DNA of 64,000 nucleotides from a bacterium (GCA_021845685.1 JAJZVN010000003.1:97081-161080); one strand, 5' to 3'. Numbered from the stretch's first letter, positions 1 through 9,328 are shown. Made by a program: numbers and translations. The notes: a model not told the origin generated them from the sequence alone.

Positions 1-75
1 ATTATAAATTAAATAATCTCTATAAATATATATAATAAATATTTCTGCAGTAATATCAGTAATATTTATTTTAAA

Positions 76-104
76 TAACCGCCACGTCAGTCACGGTGCG
101 GTTA
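76..104 (-). terminator. Hairpin downstream of korA, possible terminator
   Basis: A perfect 7-bp inverted repeat (TAACCGC / GCGGTTA) with a 15-nt loop lies just past the korA stop codon. On the minus strand it is followed by a short T/A-rich run, not a long U tract, so termination is plausible but weak. The remaining bases 1-75 are AT-rich with no recognisable gene. Confidence 0.3.
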
Positions 105-114
105 AAAAGAACTA

Positions 115-1245
115 TTACATCATTTCTTTAATTTTTAAATATATCTTGTCGGGTGTTATCGGTTCTCCGCTGACTATGTTAAGTCCTTTTACGATATTAT
201 TGCATGCTGCTCTTTGGACTTCTAATATTATCTGACCCATATTCATTTCAGGAACGAGTATTTTTTTTATTTTTTTAGATAATTCTTTAATTCTTTCTTC
301 CGGAAACGGCCAAATCGTAATTGGTCTAAACAATCCTGCTTTTATCCCGCCCGCTCTTGCCATAGATAAAGCCGCTTTTGCGGAACGCGAAACTGAACCG
401 TAAGCAACTATTAATATATCTGCATCTTCGGTCATGGTTTCTTCATATTTTTCAATGTCTTTTATGTTCTTGTAAATCTTGTCTATTAGCCAGTTTTGCA
501 TATCTTGCAGCACTTCCATTTTTGCCGTAGGAAAACCTGTTTCTCCGTGGCTGAGCCCTGTTACATGATAGCGGTAGCCTTCTCCCATAGGAGCTAAAGG
601 CGTAACTTTGCCGCTTTTATAATTGTAGGGCTTGTATTCCGAAGGCGGCACATCCGGCAATTTTACGTCAATTATTTCCAAAGTGTCTTTTTCAGGTATT
701 ATAACCTTTTCTCTCATATGTCCGATAATTTCGTCAGTTAATATCAATACGGGAGTTCTATATTTCACGGCAAGATTTAAAGCTCTTATAGTTTCATAAA
801 AAGATTCGTTAACGCTTGAAGGGGTAATGGCTATTATAGCATGGTCTCCATGAGTTCCCCATTTTGCCTGCATAATGTCGGCCTGGGAAGGCAATGTGGG
901 ATTACCCGTAGACGGTCCTCCTCTCATAACATTAACTATGACGCACGGAATTTCACACATAGAGGCATAGCCTATATGCTCGGATTTTAACGACATGCCC
1001 GGTCCCGAAGTAGCCGTTAAAGCTTTTGCTCCGCCGAGCGCAGCCCCTAGAACCGCTCCTAATGCCGCTATTTCGTCTTCCATCTGAATTACGATGTGAC
1101 CTTTTTTAGTGAGTTTTGCCGATAATATTTCTGAAACTTCGGAAGAAGGAGTTATGGGATATCCAGCAAAGAAATCGCATCCTGCAATCATTGCTCCTTC
1201 GGCAATAGCTTCATTACCCTGCATTAATTTAATATTTTCGCTCAT
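115..1245 (-). CDS. korA: 2-oxoacid:ferredoxin oxidoreductase, alpha subunit (KorA-like)
   Basis: Probable alpha subunit of 2-oxoglutarate:ferredoxin oxidoreductase, which interconverts 2-oxoglutarate plus CoA with succinyl-CoA plus CO2 using ferredoxin. The 376-aa length is normal for KorA. The N-terminal pyruvate-ferredoxin-oxidoreductase domain carries the family signature GYPITPSSEV (about residues 28-37), and the transketolase-like C-terminal domain has IVAYGSVSRSAKAA near residue 280. It starts 13 nt after korD and lies downstream of sucCD, which favours 2-oxoglutarate over other 2-oxoacids. The TPP-binding beta subunit (korB) is not in the window; in related operons it follows korA, so it should lie beyond the left edge. 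Substrate assignment is inference from context. Confidence 0.87.
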   Translation of the reverse strand: MSENIKLMQGNEAIAEGAMIAGCDFFAGYPITPSSEVSEILSAKLTKKGHIVIQMEDEIAALGAVLGAALGGAKALTATSGPGMSLKSEHIGYASMCEIPCVIVNVMRGGPSTGNPTLPSQADIMQAKWGTHGDHAIIAITPSSVNESFYETIRALNLAVKYRTPVLILTDEIIGHMREKVIIPEKDTLEIIDVKLPDVPPSEYKPYNYKSGKVTPLAPMGEGYRYHVTGLSHGETGFPTAKMEVLQDMQNWLIDKIYKNIKDIEKYEETMTEDADILIVAYGSVSRSAKAALSMARAGGIKAGLFRPITIWPFPEERIKELSKKIKKILVPEMNMGQIILEVQRAACNNIVKGLNIVSGEPITPDKIYLKIKEMM

Positions 1246-1258
1246 ATTGTGTTTCCTC

Positions 1259-1603
1259 CTATTCTACAGATATAGAAAAATCCGGACAAAGATATTCACA
1301 GATGTTGCACTTTGTACACCTGGAAATATCTATCACTTCCGCAACTTCTTTGTTCATAGCAAGAACTTCTTCAGGACAGAATGCGACGCATAATTCACAT
1401 CCTTTGCAATAGTTGACTACTATGTCTATTTGCACCTGTTCTTTTTTACCCATACCTGAATATTGTTTAATTTTAAGCTTGTTTTCAGACTTAACGGTAA
1501 TTTCGATTGAATTGCAAGCCCTGTAGTTGGGAATCGTTGTTTCTGCGGATTGATTTAAGCTCGGGTTATTGTTAGTTTTATGTTGATTATTCTGATTGGG
1601 CAT
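1259..1603 (-). CDS. korD: 2-oxoacid:ferredoxin oxidoreductase, ferredoxin-like delta subunit
   Basis: Small 2x[4Fe-4S] ferredoxin subunit that passes electrons from the TPP site of the KorAB core to external ferredoxin. Two clusters of cysteines are visible: CKGCELCVAFCP from residue 66 and CTKCNICEYLCP from residue 96. The 114-aa product has an extra Asn/Gln-rich N-terminal extension of about 50 residues that most KorD proteins lack. The start is supported by a strong ribosome binding site (AGGGAGG) immediately upstream. An internal Met at about residue 51 would give a conventional-length ferredoxin and cannot be excluded. Confidence 0.87.
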   Translation of the reverse strand: MPNQNNQHKTNNNPSLNQSAETTIPNYRACNSIEITVKSENKLKIKQYSGMGKKEQVQIDIVVNYCKGCELCVAFCPEEVLAMNKEVAEVIDISRCTKCNICEYLCPDFSISVE

Positions 1604-1645
1604 ATATACCTCCCTAAATTAATTAAAAAATTAATTAAAAAAAAT

Positions 1646-2518
1646 TTATTTTAATGCTTTTATCATAGTTTCGGCAATAACGGAGGGGTTTTCGGCAATA
1701 TGAATCCCGTTTTTTTCCATTATTTTCAATTTTTCCGAAGCGGTACCTTTTCCTCCTGAAATTATTGCGCCTGCATGCCCCATTCTTTTTCCTTCGGGAG
1801 CAGTTTTCCCTGCAATAAACCCGACTACGGGCTTTTTCATGTAATTTTTTACATATTCGGAAGCTTCTTCTTCCTGCGTACCTCCTATTTCGCCGATTAA
1901 AACAACGCCTTTAGTTTCGGGGTCGTTTTCAAACATTTTTAAAAAAGTTAAAAAAGAAGAACCGATTATAGGGTCTCCGCCTATCCCGATGCACGTCGTT
2001 TCCCCGAGACCTGCTTTTGTCAGCTGATTAACTGCTTCATACGTGAGAGTTCCGCTTCGAGATAATACCGCAATTTTACCTTTTTTATGAATAAAACCGG
2101 GCATTATTCCAATTTTGCATTCATCCGCCGTAATAATTCCGGGACAATTAGGTCCTATCATAATTGAGATAGAACCTCTTAATGCCGCTTTAACATTCAT
2201 CATATCTACAGTAGGTATTCCTTCGGTTATGCAGACGATAAGAGGAATTTCAGATTCTATTGCCTCTATAACGCTCGAAGATGCAAATACCGCAGGAACA
2301 AAAATAACGGTTGCGTCAATTTTAACATTAACCTTAGCTTCTTCTACCGTATTAAATACCGGAATTGAATTGTTAAATAACGAGCCGCCTTTAAAAGGAG
2401 TTACGCCTGCAGTAATTTTAGTTCCGTATTCTAAGCATTTCAAAGCATGAAAAGAACCCTCTTTTCCTGTGATACCCTGTACTATAACCGATGTTTCTTT
2501 ATTAACTAAAATGCTCAT
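1646..2518 (-). CDS. sucD: Succinyl-CoA synthetase, alpha subunit
   Basis: Alpha subunit of succinate-CoA ligase, which carries the phosphohistidine intermediate and binds CoA. The N-terminal CoA-binding Rossmann fold begins VIVQGITGKEG (residues 12-22). The catalytic histidine lies in GHAGAII (His about 248). The length of 290 aa matches the family. It sits between sucC and korD in one minus-strand block, so the product succinyl-CoA is made beside the enzyme that would carboxylate or consume it. A 198-nt gap separates it from sucC. Confidence 0.95.
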   Translation of the reverse strand: MSILVNKETSVIVQGITGKEGSFHALKCLEYGTKITAGVTPFKGGSLFNNSIPVFNTVEEAKVNVKIDATVIFVPAVFASSSVIEAIESEIPLIVCITEGIPTVDMMNVKAALRGSISIMIGPNCPGIITADECKIGIMPGFIHKKGKIAVLSRSGTLTYEAVNQLTKAGLGETTCIGIGGDPIIGSSFLTFLKMFENDPETKGVVLIGEIGGTQEEEASEYVKNYMKKPVVGFIAGKTAPEGKRMGHAGAIISGGKGTASEKLKIMEKNGIHIAENPSVIAETMIKALK

Positions 2519-2716
2519 AAATTTATACCCTGCTTTACAGTAATAATTTATTATTTATTTATTTATATTTATTAGCTATCTATTATTATTTATTTAGTAT
2601 TCAGTAGCTCAACTTAATTATTAAATCAAATTACCGTTTTATATGTTTTATATTATATAAAGTAGCCGCCGGCTTTTTTATATAATTTTTAACGCTTTAA
2701 TGCCAAATAAAAAAAT

Positions 2717-3880
2717 TTAGCCGTTAACAATCTTTGACACTTTTTGAGCACCGTCAGCAAGGCTATTTCCAACAATAAAATTTAAACCTGAATTTTCTAA
2801 CAGCTCAGACGCCTTATCGGCATTAGTACCTTCAAGCCTTATAACGACAGGCAGTTTCAATCCTATATTTTTTGCAGCCGTAATTACGCCGTCTGCTACC
2901 ATATCGCATTTTACAATTCCGCCGAAAATATTAATAAAAATAGCTCTTACATTTTTGTCCGATAATAAAATATTAAAAGCTGTTTCTACTCTTTTGCTGT
3001 CGGCTGTGCCTCCTACGTCAAGAAAATTTGCGGGCGCTGCACCGAATTCTTTGATTGTATCCATCGTAGCCATAGCAAGCCCCGCTCCGTTTACCATACA
3101 TCCTACATTCCCTTCAAGCCTTATATAGTTAAGTCCTACACTTTTGGCTTTTATTTCAAGCGGGTCCTCTTCGTCTTCGTCAATAAAATCGTTATAATAA
3201 GGATGCCTGAATGCAGCATTGTCATCAAGTGCGATTTTTGCATCAAGAGGTATAAGATTCCCGTTTCCCGTTAAAATAAGAGGATTAATTTCAAGCATTG
3301 ACATATCCTCGGCTAAAAATGCGCTATACAATAAGTTGACAAGATTATTAAATTCGCTAAATATAGATTTATCAAAATTCAAAAATAAAAACATTTTTAA
3401 AACATGATATGATTTGATACCGTAAGAATGGTTTATTAAAACCGTAAGAATTTTCTCAGGGGAATTTTTTGATATTTCTTCTATTTCCATTCCTCCTTCT
3501 GCACTAACCACAAATGCAATATTAGAAGTTTTTCTGTCAATAGTTATGGATAAATAAAATTCTTTTTTGATATCCGCACCTTCTTCTATAAGCACTTTAC
3601 GGACGACCTTACCTTCTTTACCTGTTTGGGCAGTTATTAATGTCATTCCTATCATTTGCTCGGTAATAGACTTAGCATCATCTGCCGTTTTAGCAATTTT
3701 AACCCCGCCCGCCTTGCCTCTTCCGCCTGCATGCACCTGAGCTTTAACTACAACTGCCTGCGAACCCAAATTAATTGCCGCATTATAAGCTTCATTTCCG
3801 CTATGGCATAAAATTGAGCGTAAAATTTTAATATTGTTTTTTGTCAATAATTCTTTTGCTTGATATTCATGGATATCCAT
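2717..3880 (-). CDS. sucC: Succinyl-CoA synthetase, beta subunit
   Basis: Nucleotide-binding beta subunit of succinate-CoA ligase. It opens with the family signature MDIHEYQAKELL and continues with the ATP-grasp motif VVKAQVHAGGRGKAGG. The C-terminal ligase domain contains NIFGGIVKCDMVADGV. The length of 387 aa is canonical. The gene follows the fumarase genes after a 272-nt gap that holds a structured-looking element at 3989-4068. An insertion-like acidic stretch (FIDEDEEDPLE, about residues 230-240) occurs before the CoA-ligase domain, a region where SucC proteins vary. Confidence 0.95.
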   Translation of the reverse strand: MDIHEYQAKELLTKNNIKILRSILCHSGNEAYNAAINLGSQAVVVKAQVHAGGRGKAGGVKIAKTADDAKSITEQMIGMTLITAQTGKEGKVVRKVLIEEGADIKKEFYLSITIDRKTSNIAFVVSAEGGMEIEEISKNSPEKILTVLINHSYGIKSYHVLKMFLFLNFDKSIFSEFNNLVNLLYSAFLAEDMSMLEINPLILTGNGNLIPLDAKIALDDNAAFRHPYYNDFIDEDEEDPLEIKAKSVGLNYIRLEGNVGCMVNGAGLAMATMDTIKEFGAAPANFLDVGGTADSKRVETAFNILLSDKNVRAIFINIFGGIVKCDMVADGVITAAKNIGLKLPVVIRLEGTNADKASELLENSGLNFIVGNSLADGAQKVSKIVNG

Positions 3881-3988
3881 AATTAATTAAATCCCTATTA
3901 TTAATATTTATTTATTTATTTAAATATTTAATTAAATAAATGCTTAAAAACTGAATCAAACAATTATATTAATTTATAAACATTAACA

Positions 3989-4068
3989 CTTCCATAAGAA
4001 ACTTCATGAGGCTATAAGCCGAGGCCGAAAGCTAAACGGTCATCCAGAAAATAAATTTCTATGGAAAG
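3989..4068. repeat. Intergenic inverted-repeat element upstream of sucC
   Basis: Outer arms TTCCATAAGAAA (from about 3990) and its near complement TTTCTATGGAA (4056-4066) enclose a G+C-richer core containing GGCTATAAGCC and GAGGCCGAAAGC, unusual for this AT-rich intergenic DNA. The sequence CCAGAAAATA near its right end recurs at about 5919-5928 in a degraded context (5886-5990). It is either a decayed small repeat or a structured 5' leader of sucC. I do not recognise it as a known riboswitch. Confidence 0.35.
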
Positions 4069-4152
4069 ATTAAAGATAAAATTTAAATTTATTATTTTTT
4101 TATAATTTATACTATTATGTTGTTATTAATTTAATAAAAAATTTTAAAAAAG

Positions 4153-4713
4153 CTATTTAAATTTGCCTGCAAATTTTGATTTTCCTTCATCGTATAAATC
4201 ACCGCCGAAAATATCGTTTACTACTACCGCCGGAAAATCTTCAACCGTCAATTCCCTTATTGCCTCTGATAATAGTTCTTCATATGCAATAACCTTAGAA
4301 GATTTAATAGATTTTGCAATTAAAGCACCCGCCCCCCCGATTGCGCCAAAATATACCGCTTTATATTTTTTGACGGCATCTTTGACTTCAATTGACCTTT
4401 TACCTTTGCCTATCATTCCTTTAAGTCCGTATTCCATGAGAACCGGAGCATACTTATCCATTCGGTAGCTTGTAGTAGGACCTGCAGAACCGATAACTTC
4501 ACCGGGTTTTGCAGGAGACGGTCCCACATAATAAATAATTTGTCCTTTAATATCAAAAGGCAAAGGTTTGTTTTCAAAAATTAGGGCGGTAAGTCTTCTG
4601 TGCGCTTCGTCTCTTGCCGTATAAATTGTTCCGCTGATCAATACTTCGTCGCCTGTTTTGAGCCCCGCAATAACATCTTCGGTTAAAGGAGCCTTGATTT
4701 TTTTAAATTCCAT
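4153..4713 (-). CDS. fumB-like: Fumarate hydratase class I, beta subunit (C-terminal domain)
   Basis: Beta subunit of the two-part, iron-sulfur, class I fumarase that hydrates fumarate to malate. The 186-aa protein corresponds to the C-terminal domain of single-chain FumA/B. It shows IGSAGPTTSYRMDKYAP (about residues 76-92) and GMIGKGKRS. It starts 12 nt after the alpha subunit stop with no clear ribosome binding site, suggesting translational coupling. L(+)-tartrate dehydratase (TtdB) is the main alternative. Location beside sucCD and kor genes favours fumarase. Confidence 0.88.
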   Translation of the reverse strand: MEFKKIKAPLTEDVIAGLKTGDEVLISGTIYTARDEAHRRLTALIFENKPLPFDIKGQIIYYVGPSPAKPGEVIGSAGPTTSYRMDKYAPVLMEYGLKGMIGKGKRSIEVKDAVKKYKAVYFGAIGGAGALIAKSIKSSKVIAYEELLSEAIRELTVEDFPAVVVNDIFGGDLYDEGKSKFAGKFK

Positions 4714-4725
4714 TTTGTTGTTTTT

Positions 4726-5565
4726 TTATAAAATAATTTCTCCGTGTCTATGAGAATGACATTCTATATTAACGGCCGCGGGCATGCTGGCAATATGACA
4801 AGGTTCTTTGATTATATGTACTGCAAGAACCGTGCATACCCCGCCAAATCCCATAGGTCCAGTGCCTATATTATTGACTTTTTTGTATATAGTTTTTTCA
4901 ATTTCAGCAAGTTCTTTGTCAGGATTGATTGTCCCGATATTTCTAAAAAGCGCTTTTTTTGCTATTACGGCAGACCTTTCAAAGTTGCCTCCTATACCGA
5001 TACCGATAATATTAGGCGGACACGGATTTGGTCCTGCTATTTCCATGGTTTCAACGGCAAAATCAATAATTCCTTTAATTCCGTCGGACGGTTTCATCAT
5101 TTTTATTCTGCTCATATTTTCGCTGCCGCCGCCTTTAGCCGCATATGATATCTTTAATTTATCTCCGCTGACAAATTCATAATGTATTATAGCAGGCGTA
5201 TTGTCTCCTATATTTTTCCGAGTTAAAGGATCGCATGTTGATTTTCTCAGGTATCCGGCTTCGTAGCCTCTTCGAGTTCCTTCATTGATGCTTTCGGTTA
5301 TAGTTCCGCCTTCTATTCTGACGTCGCTTCCTATCTCTACAAAAAAAACAGCCAACCCCGTATCCTGACATAGAGGCTTATTTTCATTTTTTGCTATTTC
5401 GGCATTTTTAATAATTTTATTTAAAACACTCTTTCCTGATTCAGAAATTTCAATATTTAAAGAATTACCGAGACTTTCGGCAACATCTTCGGGAAGATTG
5501 GAAGCCGCATGTGCAATTAAATCTATAACAGCGTTTGAAATTTGATTATATGTAATTATTTTCAT
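4726..5565 (-). CDS. fumA-like: Fumarate hydratase class I, alpha subunit (N-terminal domain)
   Basis: Alpha subunit of class I fumarase, carrying the oxygen-sensitive [4Fe-4S] cluster. Candidate ligands are Cys66 in CQDTGL and a Cys in GPNPCPPN, with GIGIGGNFERS after it. The length of 279 aa is right for the separate subunit. The start is supported by AAGGAT upstream. Its first 17 codons plus upstream sequence are duplicated at 5712-5866. With the beta subunit, sucCD and korDA it forms a malate/fumarate to 2-oxoglutarate block that could run oxidatively or reductively. The direction cannot be told from the sequence. Confidence 0.9.
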   Translation of the reverse strand: MKIITYNQISNAVIDLIAHAASNLPEDVAESLGNSLNIEISESGKSVLNKIIKNAEIAKNENKPLCQDTGLAVFFVEIGSDVRIEGGTITESINEGTRRGYEAGYLRKSTCDPLTRKNIGDNTPAIIHYEFVSGDKLKISYAAKGGGSENMSRIKMMKPSDGIKGIIDFAVETMEIAGPNPCPPNIIGIGIGGNFERSAVIAKKALFRNIGTINPDKELAEIEKTIYKKVNNIGTGPMGFGGVCTVLAVHIIKEPCHIASMPAAVNIECHSHRHGEIIL

Positions 5566-5669
5566 ATTATTAATAATCCTTAAAAATCAATGTTCTTATT
5601 ATTTTACACATTTATAAAATAATTTCAAGAAAAAAATAAATAATAAAATAATTTTTTAATTTTAATTTA
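5515..5669. repeat. 155-bp direct repeat, copy 1 (fumarase 5' end and promoter)
   Basis: By eye this segment is identical to 5712-5866 (offset 197, separated by 42 bp). This copy covers the first 17 codons of the fumarase alpha gene, its start codon and ribosome binding site, and about 100 bp of upstream AT-rich DNA that probably includes its promoter. Confidence 0.9.
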
Positions 5670-5711
5670 TTAATAACCTTTATCTGACTGAATGATTCAT
5701 GTATAATTTAT

Positions 5712-5866
5712 AATTAAATCTATAACAGCGTTTGAAATTTGATTATATGTAATTATTTTCATATTATTAATAATCCTTAAAAATCAATGTTCTTATTATT
5801 TTACACATTTATAAAATAATTTCAAGAAAAAAATAAATAATAAAATAATTTTTTAATTTTAATTTA
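5712..5866. repeat. 155-bp direct repeat, copy 2 (orphan fumarase 5' end)
   Basis: Second copy of 5515-5669. It contains an orphan start codon (5759-5761, minus strand) and 16 further codons of the fumarase alpha reading frame that run into unrelated AT-rich sequence. Identity of the copies implies a recent event. The rest of the 5566-6057 interval holds no gene, only AT-rich DNA and a degraded relative of the 3989-4068 element at about 5886-5990. Confidence 0.9.
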
Positions 5867-6057
5867 ATTTTAGACCTCAATCCTGTAATAGAAACTACTA
5901 TCCGTTATCCAGAAAATACCTTTATAGAAGTAATTATTTTCTATCGCAGAATTAAGAAAATAAATTCCTATTGCAGAATTAAAGTTTATATATTATATAT
6001 AAATCATAATATATAATATATAATATATACGACAATATTAATAACAACAACAACAAG

Positions 6058-7488
6058 ATGAAGACGCATGAAACTTTAAAATCTGATAATAAACCGTATA
6101 AAATTTTTATTGATGCGAGGCTTATGTTTTATGCCGGCATAGGCAGATACCAGCGAGAATTTATACTTAATGTTTTAAAAAATAATACAAATAATGAAAG
6201 GAATAAAATTAATGCAAAAAATGAAATTAATCTAAAATTTTATTTGCTCGGAGATAAAAATAAAATCAATCAATTTATATCTTCAAATGATTTGCCGGAG
6301 GATAAATTTATCGTAATAAACAATACATCAAAAAAATATTCTTTTAAAGAACAGTTTTCCCTTTTTTTTATATTATTATATTACAGAAAAAAAATAGACC
6401 TGTTTTTTTTTCCGCATTATAACATTTCAATCTTTTATATACCAAAAAATTCAATAGTTACAGTGCATGATTTAACTTTTTATAGATTTTCTAATTATAC
6501 TTGGAAATTTAAAACAGCTGTCGGAAAATTTGTTCTAAAAAGAGTTTTAAAAAAAACTAAAAAAGCGATAACCGTTTCTAATTATGTTAAAAATGATATA
6601 ATAAATATGTTTGACAAAATAGGCGGATTAAATCTTCAAAATAAAATTAAAGTTATATATCCTGGGTATAGTTTATTTTTTAGCAGCCATGCAGACAAAA
6701 ATATAACTTATGCGATTAAAGAAATCAATGGTGCAGAAGACACAGGAGACGCTGAATATAAATATAAATCATATAAAAAAAAATTTAATTTTGATAATAA
6801 ACTGCCGGATAGCCTAAAACAAAATATTTCCTATCCTTATATACTTTATCTTGGAAACAGAAAAAAACATAAAAATATATTAAATTTGATTAAAGCTTTT
6901 AAATTAATAAAAGATATTCCGCAAAATCATAAAAATAATCAATTAGACATAAAAAATAAAGTCAATAATGATAATGATAATGATAATGATAATGAAGATA
7001 GTTATAAAAATATGTCAATCGGCAATACTTATGAATTATGCGAAAATTTCCAAAATTTAAAACTTGTATTAATAGGTTCAAGATTTAAAAAATATGATTT
7101 TATTGACGAATTTATAAAAAAAGAAAATATAGGAGATATTATTCAGCTTTCAAATATTTCCGATGAAGAAGCCAAAATTTATTATGAAAATGCTAAAGCG
7201 TTTACATTTATTTCAATAAGCGAAGGTTTCGGTTTCGCTCCTCTGGAAGCCGCGGTTTGCGGCGCACCTTTAATACTTGCTAACGCAGGTGCGCTTCCGG
7301 AGGTATTTAAAGATGCAGCTCTTTTTGCAGACCCTTTTAATATTGAAGGCATAGCAGATTCAATTAAAAAAGTGCTCACCGACGAAAATTTGAGAAATGA
7401 TTTAAAGAAAAAATCTTTAGCCCTGTCAAATAAATATTCATATAAAAAAATGGCTTCTGAAATGCTGGATTATTTTATTTGCGATTAA
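6058..7488 (+). CDS. Glycosyltransferase family 4 (GT-B fold)
   Basis: Retaining sugar transferase of the GT4/group 1 type, likely acting on cell-surface polysaccharide or lipid-linked glycan. The N-terminal half has IVTVHDLTFYRF and a tail ending KAITVSNYVKNDI. The C-terminal donor-binding domain has YILYLGNRKKHKNI and the family E-x7-E region in SISEGFGFAPLEAAVCG (about residues 388-404). The 476-aa length exceeds the usual 360-380 because of an Asn/Lys-rich insert (about residues 290-320) containing a (GATAAT)n microsatellite that encodes Asp-Asn repeats. Donor and acceptor cannot be named. No other envelope genes flank it. Confidence 0.85.
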   Translation: MKTHETLKSDNKPYKIFIDARLMFYAGIGRYQREFILNVLKNNTNNERNKINAKNEINLKFYLLGDKNKINQFISSNDLPEDKFIVINNTSKKYSFKEQFSLFFILLYYRKKIDLFFFPHYNISIFYIPKNSIVTVHDLTFYRFSNYTWKFKTAVGKFVLKRVLKKTKKAITVSNYVKNDIINMFDKIGGLNLQNKIKVIYPGYSLFFSSHADKNITYAIKEINGAEDTGDAEYKYKSYKKKFNFDNKLPDSLKQNISYPYILYLGNRKKHKNILNLIKAFKLIKDIPQNHKNNQLDIKNKVNNDNDNDNDNEDSYKNMSIGNTYELCENFQNLKLVLIGSRFKKYDFIDEFIKKENIGDIIQLSNISDEEAKIYYENAKAFTFISISEGFGFAPLEAAVCGAPLILANAGALPEVFKDAALFADPFNIEGIADSIKKVLTDENLRNDLKKKSLALSNKYSYKKMASEMLDYFICD

Positions 7489-7580
7489 TAATAAAATTAA
7501 AATACATTAAATTTTAAAATAAACAAAATTTTTTAATAATTGTAAATTACAAACTAAAGCAAAAAGGAGAAATTAATATT

Positions 7581-8567
7581 ATGGGGTTAAAAATCGGATT
7601 TATCGGGGCAGGAAATATGGCATTCGGTTTAATAAAGGGAATAATGAATAATAAAAATATAAAAGATGCCGGTATATTTATATATGACCCGTCATTAGAA
7701 AGGCAGGAGTTTATGAAAGACAGCTTTAACACTGCAATTTTAAACAGCGTAGGCGAAGTAGTCGAAAATGCGGATATTGTTTTTATAGCAGTCAAGCCTA
7801 ATGTGGTTGCAGATGTTTTAAACATAGCGGCAGATACTATTATACGTATGTATAATGAAGTCTTTAGCAGCAATGATAACCCCGATAATATAAAAAAGGC
7901 TGGCTCATCAGCAGGCTCATCAATAAATATATTAGATGATATTGTCGACGGCGATAATAATAATGATAATTCTAATAATGCCGCGAACAAGACAATTAAA
8001 GATATTATTTTTGTTTCTATAGCAGGCGGCGTAAGGATAGAAGCGATTGACAGAGTATTTCATGAAAAATTCCGCGGTAAATATAATCCTAAAATTATCA
8101 GAATTATGCCTAATATAAATTCGCTTGCAGGAAAAGGGATGAGCGCTGTTTGCTATAATAATGCCGTCAAAGAAGAAGACTATAATAAAGTAAAAAATAT
8201 TCTTGAAATGTCTTCAAAAGTTTTAGTCCTTGAAGAAAAATATTTTGATGCAGTAACCGCTGTAAGCGGAAGCGGTCCCGCATATTTCTTTTTGATTGCC
8301 GAAGGTTTTATTGAAGCAGCCGTTAAACTTGGACTGCCCAGACATATTGCGTCTATTCTATCTATACAAACGCTGGCAGGATCGGGAGAGCTTTTAAATT
8401 CCGAAGAATTTAGCAAATACTCAACTAAAGACCTTAAGGATTTGGTGACTTCACCAGGAGGTACTACGGCATACGGTCTAAACAAGCTTGAAGAAGGCAG
8501 AATTAAATATGTTATAGATTCCGCCGTTAATGCAGCCTATTTGCGTTCCAAGGAACTTGGAAATTAA
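7581..8567 (+). CDS. proC: Pyrroline-5-carboxylate reductase
   Basis: Final step of proline synthesis: NAD(P)H reduction of 1-pyrroline-5-carboxylate. The N-terminal Rossmann motif is GFIGAGNMA (residues 6-14). The C-terminal dimerisation domain carries AVSGSGPAYFFLIAE and LVTSPGGTTAYGL, both family signatures. The start follows AAAAAGGAG. At 328 aa it is about 55 residues longer than usual because of an Asn/Ser-rich insertion (about residues 97-137). The stop is 2 nt before maf, so the two genes are probably cotranscribed. Confidence 0.95.
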   Translation: MGLKIGFIGAGNMAFGLIKGIMNNKNIKDAGIFIYDPSLERQEFMKDSFNTAILNSVGEVVENADIVFIAVKPNVVADVLNIAADTIIRMYNEVFSSNDNPDNIKKAGSSAGSSINILDDIVDGDNNNDNSNNAANKTIKDIIFVSIAGGVRIEAIDRVFHEKFRGKYNPKIIRIMPNINSLAGKGMSAVCYNNAVKEEDYNKVKNILEMSSKVLVLEEKYFDAVTAVSGSGPAYFFLIAEGFIEAAVKLGLPRHIASILSIQTLAGSGELLNSEEFSKYSTKDLKDLVTSPGGTTAYGLNKLEEGRIKYVIDSAVNAAYLRSKELGN

Positions 8568-8569
8568 AA

Positions 8570-9316
8570 ATGATTAAGCCGCGTATAATTTTAGCGTCGT
8601 CCTCGCCTCGCAGAATAGACATTTTAAAAGAACATAAAATTAATTTTATTTCTAAAGAACATAAAATTATTAATGAACCTGAATATTCAAGCGGCACTGA
8701 ACCTTGCGAATTTGTAAAAAATATTGCGCTTGATAAAGCTAAAAGTATTGAAAGCTATTATCCCGATGATTTTATTATAGGCTCTGATACCATAGTTATA
8801 CTAGATAATTCAATGAACAGATATAAAAATTTTTTTACCGATTTTAATTCTGATATTGATGACATATTATACAATAAAACCAAAAATGCAAATAGCAGAA
8901 TCAATAAAAGCATAAATAACAGCGTAAAAAATATAAATAGCTGTAATCAAAATGAAGATATATGTCATCCGTCCCTTATATCTTTGGGTAAACCGAAAGA
9001 TATAGTTTCCGCTTTCAATATGTTGAATATGCTATCCGATAATATTCATAATGTTTATACCGGCATTGCGCTAATTAATAAAAACAGGCAAATTTATGAA
9101 TTTTCTTATGATAAAACCGAGGTTAAAATAAAAAACTTATCCGATGAAGAAATATATAATTATATAAATAAATTTAAACCTTTTGATAAAGCAGGATCAT
9201 ATGGAATTCAAGATTCTCAAGATATTGTAGAATCATATGCGGGTTCTTATAAAAATGTAGAAGGGTTATGTATAGAAAAATTAATCCCTCTTTTAAAGAA
9301 ATATAATTTAATGTAA
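8570..9316 (+). CDS. maf: Maf-family nucleoside triphosphate pyrophosphatase
   Basis: House-cleaning enzyme that hydrolyses non-canonical or surplus nucleoside triphosphates. Visible family motifs are ILASSSPRR (residues 6-14), the catalytic-loop sequence IIGSDTIV, VYTGIALI, and DKAGSYGIQ near the C-terminus. The usual length is about 190-200 aa. This product has 248 because of an Asn/Lys-rich insert at about residues 80-130. It begins 2 nt after proC. Confidence 0.92.
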   Translation: MIKPRIILASSSPRRIDILKEHKINFISKEHKIINEPEYSSGTEPCEFVKNIALDKAKSIESYYPDDFIIGSDTIVILDNSMNRYKNFFTDFNSDIDDILYNKTKNANSRINKSINNSVKNINSCNQNEDICHPSLISLGKPKDIVSAFNMLNMLSDNIHNVYTGIALINKNRQIYEFSYDKTEVKIKNLSDEEIYNYINKFKPFDKAGSYGIQDSQDIVESYAGSYKNVEGLCIEKLIPLLKKYNLM

Positions 9317-9328
9317 TTTATGTTTTAC

